Source: an uncultured Sulfurimonas sp.
Lineage (GTDB): Bacteria; Campylobacterota; Campylobacteria; Campylobacterales; Sulfurimonadaceae
NCBI RefSeq assembly: GCF_963662755.1
Contig: NZ_OY759725.1
Span: forward strand, 1,067,781-1,131,780
Direction: 5' to 3'
Length of the DNA stretch: 64,000 bases
Made by a program: the position numbers and the translations under genes. The notes below the pieces were generated by a model. That model saw only the letters and a program-made list of their open reading frames with translations, did no database searches and was not told the origin of the DNA. Below are positions 63,203 to 64,000 of the stretch, piece after piece; position 1 is the stretch's first letter; the number at the start of each line of letters is the position of its first letter.

Positions 63203-64000
63203 AGATATTATTCATAATTGACACTATGTCAGCAGGTGGTGCTCAAAAAGTCTTACTATCGCACTGTGAATACCTTGTAAAATGCTCTCATCAGGTTACA
63301 TTAGTCAGTTTAAAAAAAATCAACAAACATAAAATTAGTGATAAAATCAACTATATAGAATTAATTGATTTCAATGAAAGAATAACTACAAATATTTTTA
63401 ATATTTTACAAGAACTAAGCGTATATGTAAAACAAGCAGAGATAATAGTAGGTTTTAGTGATTTTATTGTTAATTACATAGCTTACTTATCTGCAAAAAT
63501 ATATGATAAGCCTTTGTTGATTTGTGTAAGAAATCAGCTGAGTAAACAGATAGAAACTTATCCACAACACACAGATATAAACAAAGACTTAATGTCATCT
63601 ATTTTGTCAAACTCAAATGTTTTGGTGCAATCTGAAGTCATAAAAAAAGACATGTTTGATAACTTCAATATAAAAAATGCCAAAGTAACTGTTTTAGCAA
63701 ATCCAATCTCAATGAAAATCATAAAACCTAAAAATATCTTTGATTCACACAAAAAGAACATAGTTGTTGTAGGTAGGTTGAGTATACAAAAGAACATACT
63801 TCTTATCATTAAATCCTTATCTCTTTTGAAAAAAGAGTATTTAGAGAGACTATATTTACATATTATCGGTGATGGAGATGAACATACTAAACTTGAAAAA
63901 GAAATCAGCTCTTTAAATCTTAATAAATACGTTAAATTTCACGGTTACAAAAAAGAAGTTCTACCTTACATAAGTGAAGCAGATATAATGATTTTAGCAT
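63199..64000 (+). CDS. glycosyltransferase family 4 protein, 3' end outside the window
   Basis: I read this frame directly from ATG at 63199; it stays open to the last base, giving about 267 residues. It begins MKILFIIDTMSAGGAQKVLL, the acceptor-side start of GT4 enzymes. It has VVVGRLSIQKNILLIIKSL near 191 and IIGDGDEHTKLEKEI near 223, the donor-binding side. It overlaps the previous stop (ATGA). It is a cytoplasmic enzyme adding a sugar to the glycan built by this operon. Confidence 0.9.
   Translation, partial: MKILFIIDTMSAGGAQKVLLSHCEYLVKCSHQVTLVSLKKINKHKISDKINYIELIDFNERITTNIFNILQELSVYVKQAEIIVGFSDFIVNYIAYLSAKIYDKPLLICVRNQLSKQIETYPQHTDINKDLMSSILSNSNVLVQSEVIKKDMFDNFNIKNAKVTVLANPISMKIIKPKNIFDSHKKNIVVVGRLSIQKNILLIIKSLSLLKKEYLERLYLHIIGDGDEHTKLEKEISSLNLNKYVKFHGYKKEVLPYISEADIMILA

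Overview
The window is an AT-rich bacterial chromosome segment that fits the Campylobacterota (epsilonproteobacteria), most likely a Sulfurimonas-like sulfur or hydrogen oxidiser. The basis is gene content and order: DUF507, a MotE-like protein, a FliJ-like protein and purA run in the order I remember from Campylobacter (Cj1495c to Cj1498c). thrS-infC is separated from rpmI-rplT, and there are many chemotaxis and response-regulator genes and sigma28-type flagellar promoters. No database search was possible, so the genus is an inference.

Layout. 0-12.6 kb is core chromosome: a leftward operon (aminotransferase, hisZ, purA, fliJ-like, motE-like, DUF507), a CheY-like regulator, uppP, rdgB, a YajR-like exporter, thrS-infC and ilvD. 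12.7-24.5 kb is a variable zone between two tRNA clusters: Gly-Leu-Cys-Ser on the + strand and Leu-Arg-Arg-His-Pro on the - strand. It holds two integrated elements. The first (13.14-17.56 kb) sits at the 3' end of tRNA-Ser and is bounded by an 18-bp direct repeat. It carries an intact tyrosine integrase, a Cro/CI-type repressor and a four-gene cargo operon of unknown function. The second (18.22-23.91 kb) sits at the 3' end of tRNA-Leu and is bounded by a 57-bp repeat. It carries a Fic protein, a DUF6933-like protein, an AbiE toxin-antitoxin pair, a truncated integrase and about 1 kb of gene-free DNA with strongly structured inverted repeats.

24.6-39.4 kb returns to core and signalling genes: an SNF transporter, a haem-binding diguanylate cyclase, thiG, nnrD-type repair, purN, kdsD, a pseudouridine synthase and rarA. 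A STAS / chemoreceptor / SpoIIE-phosphatase operon follows, then rplT-rpmI, the SRP RNA and an HPt protein. 39.4-47.6 kb is a tightly packed peptidoglycan-recycling operon: an exported NagZ-amidase fusion, a sodium:solute symporter, AnmK, AmgK, MurU and an MltB-like lytic transglycosylase, with a RhuM-PLD gene lodged inside. 47.6-50.5 kb is a sugar-transport group (mutarotase, FucP-type carrier, HAD phosphatase).

51.2-64 kb starts with fliS and fliD, transcribed apart from two sigma28-like promoters. It continues into a long overlapping operon for surface or flagellar glycan synthesis: glycosyltransferases, an asparagine-synthase-type amidotransferase, a formyltransferase, three methyltransferases, a deacetylase-like protein and a GT-C-like membrane protein. 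The last glycosyltransferase is cut by the window end.
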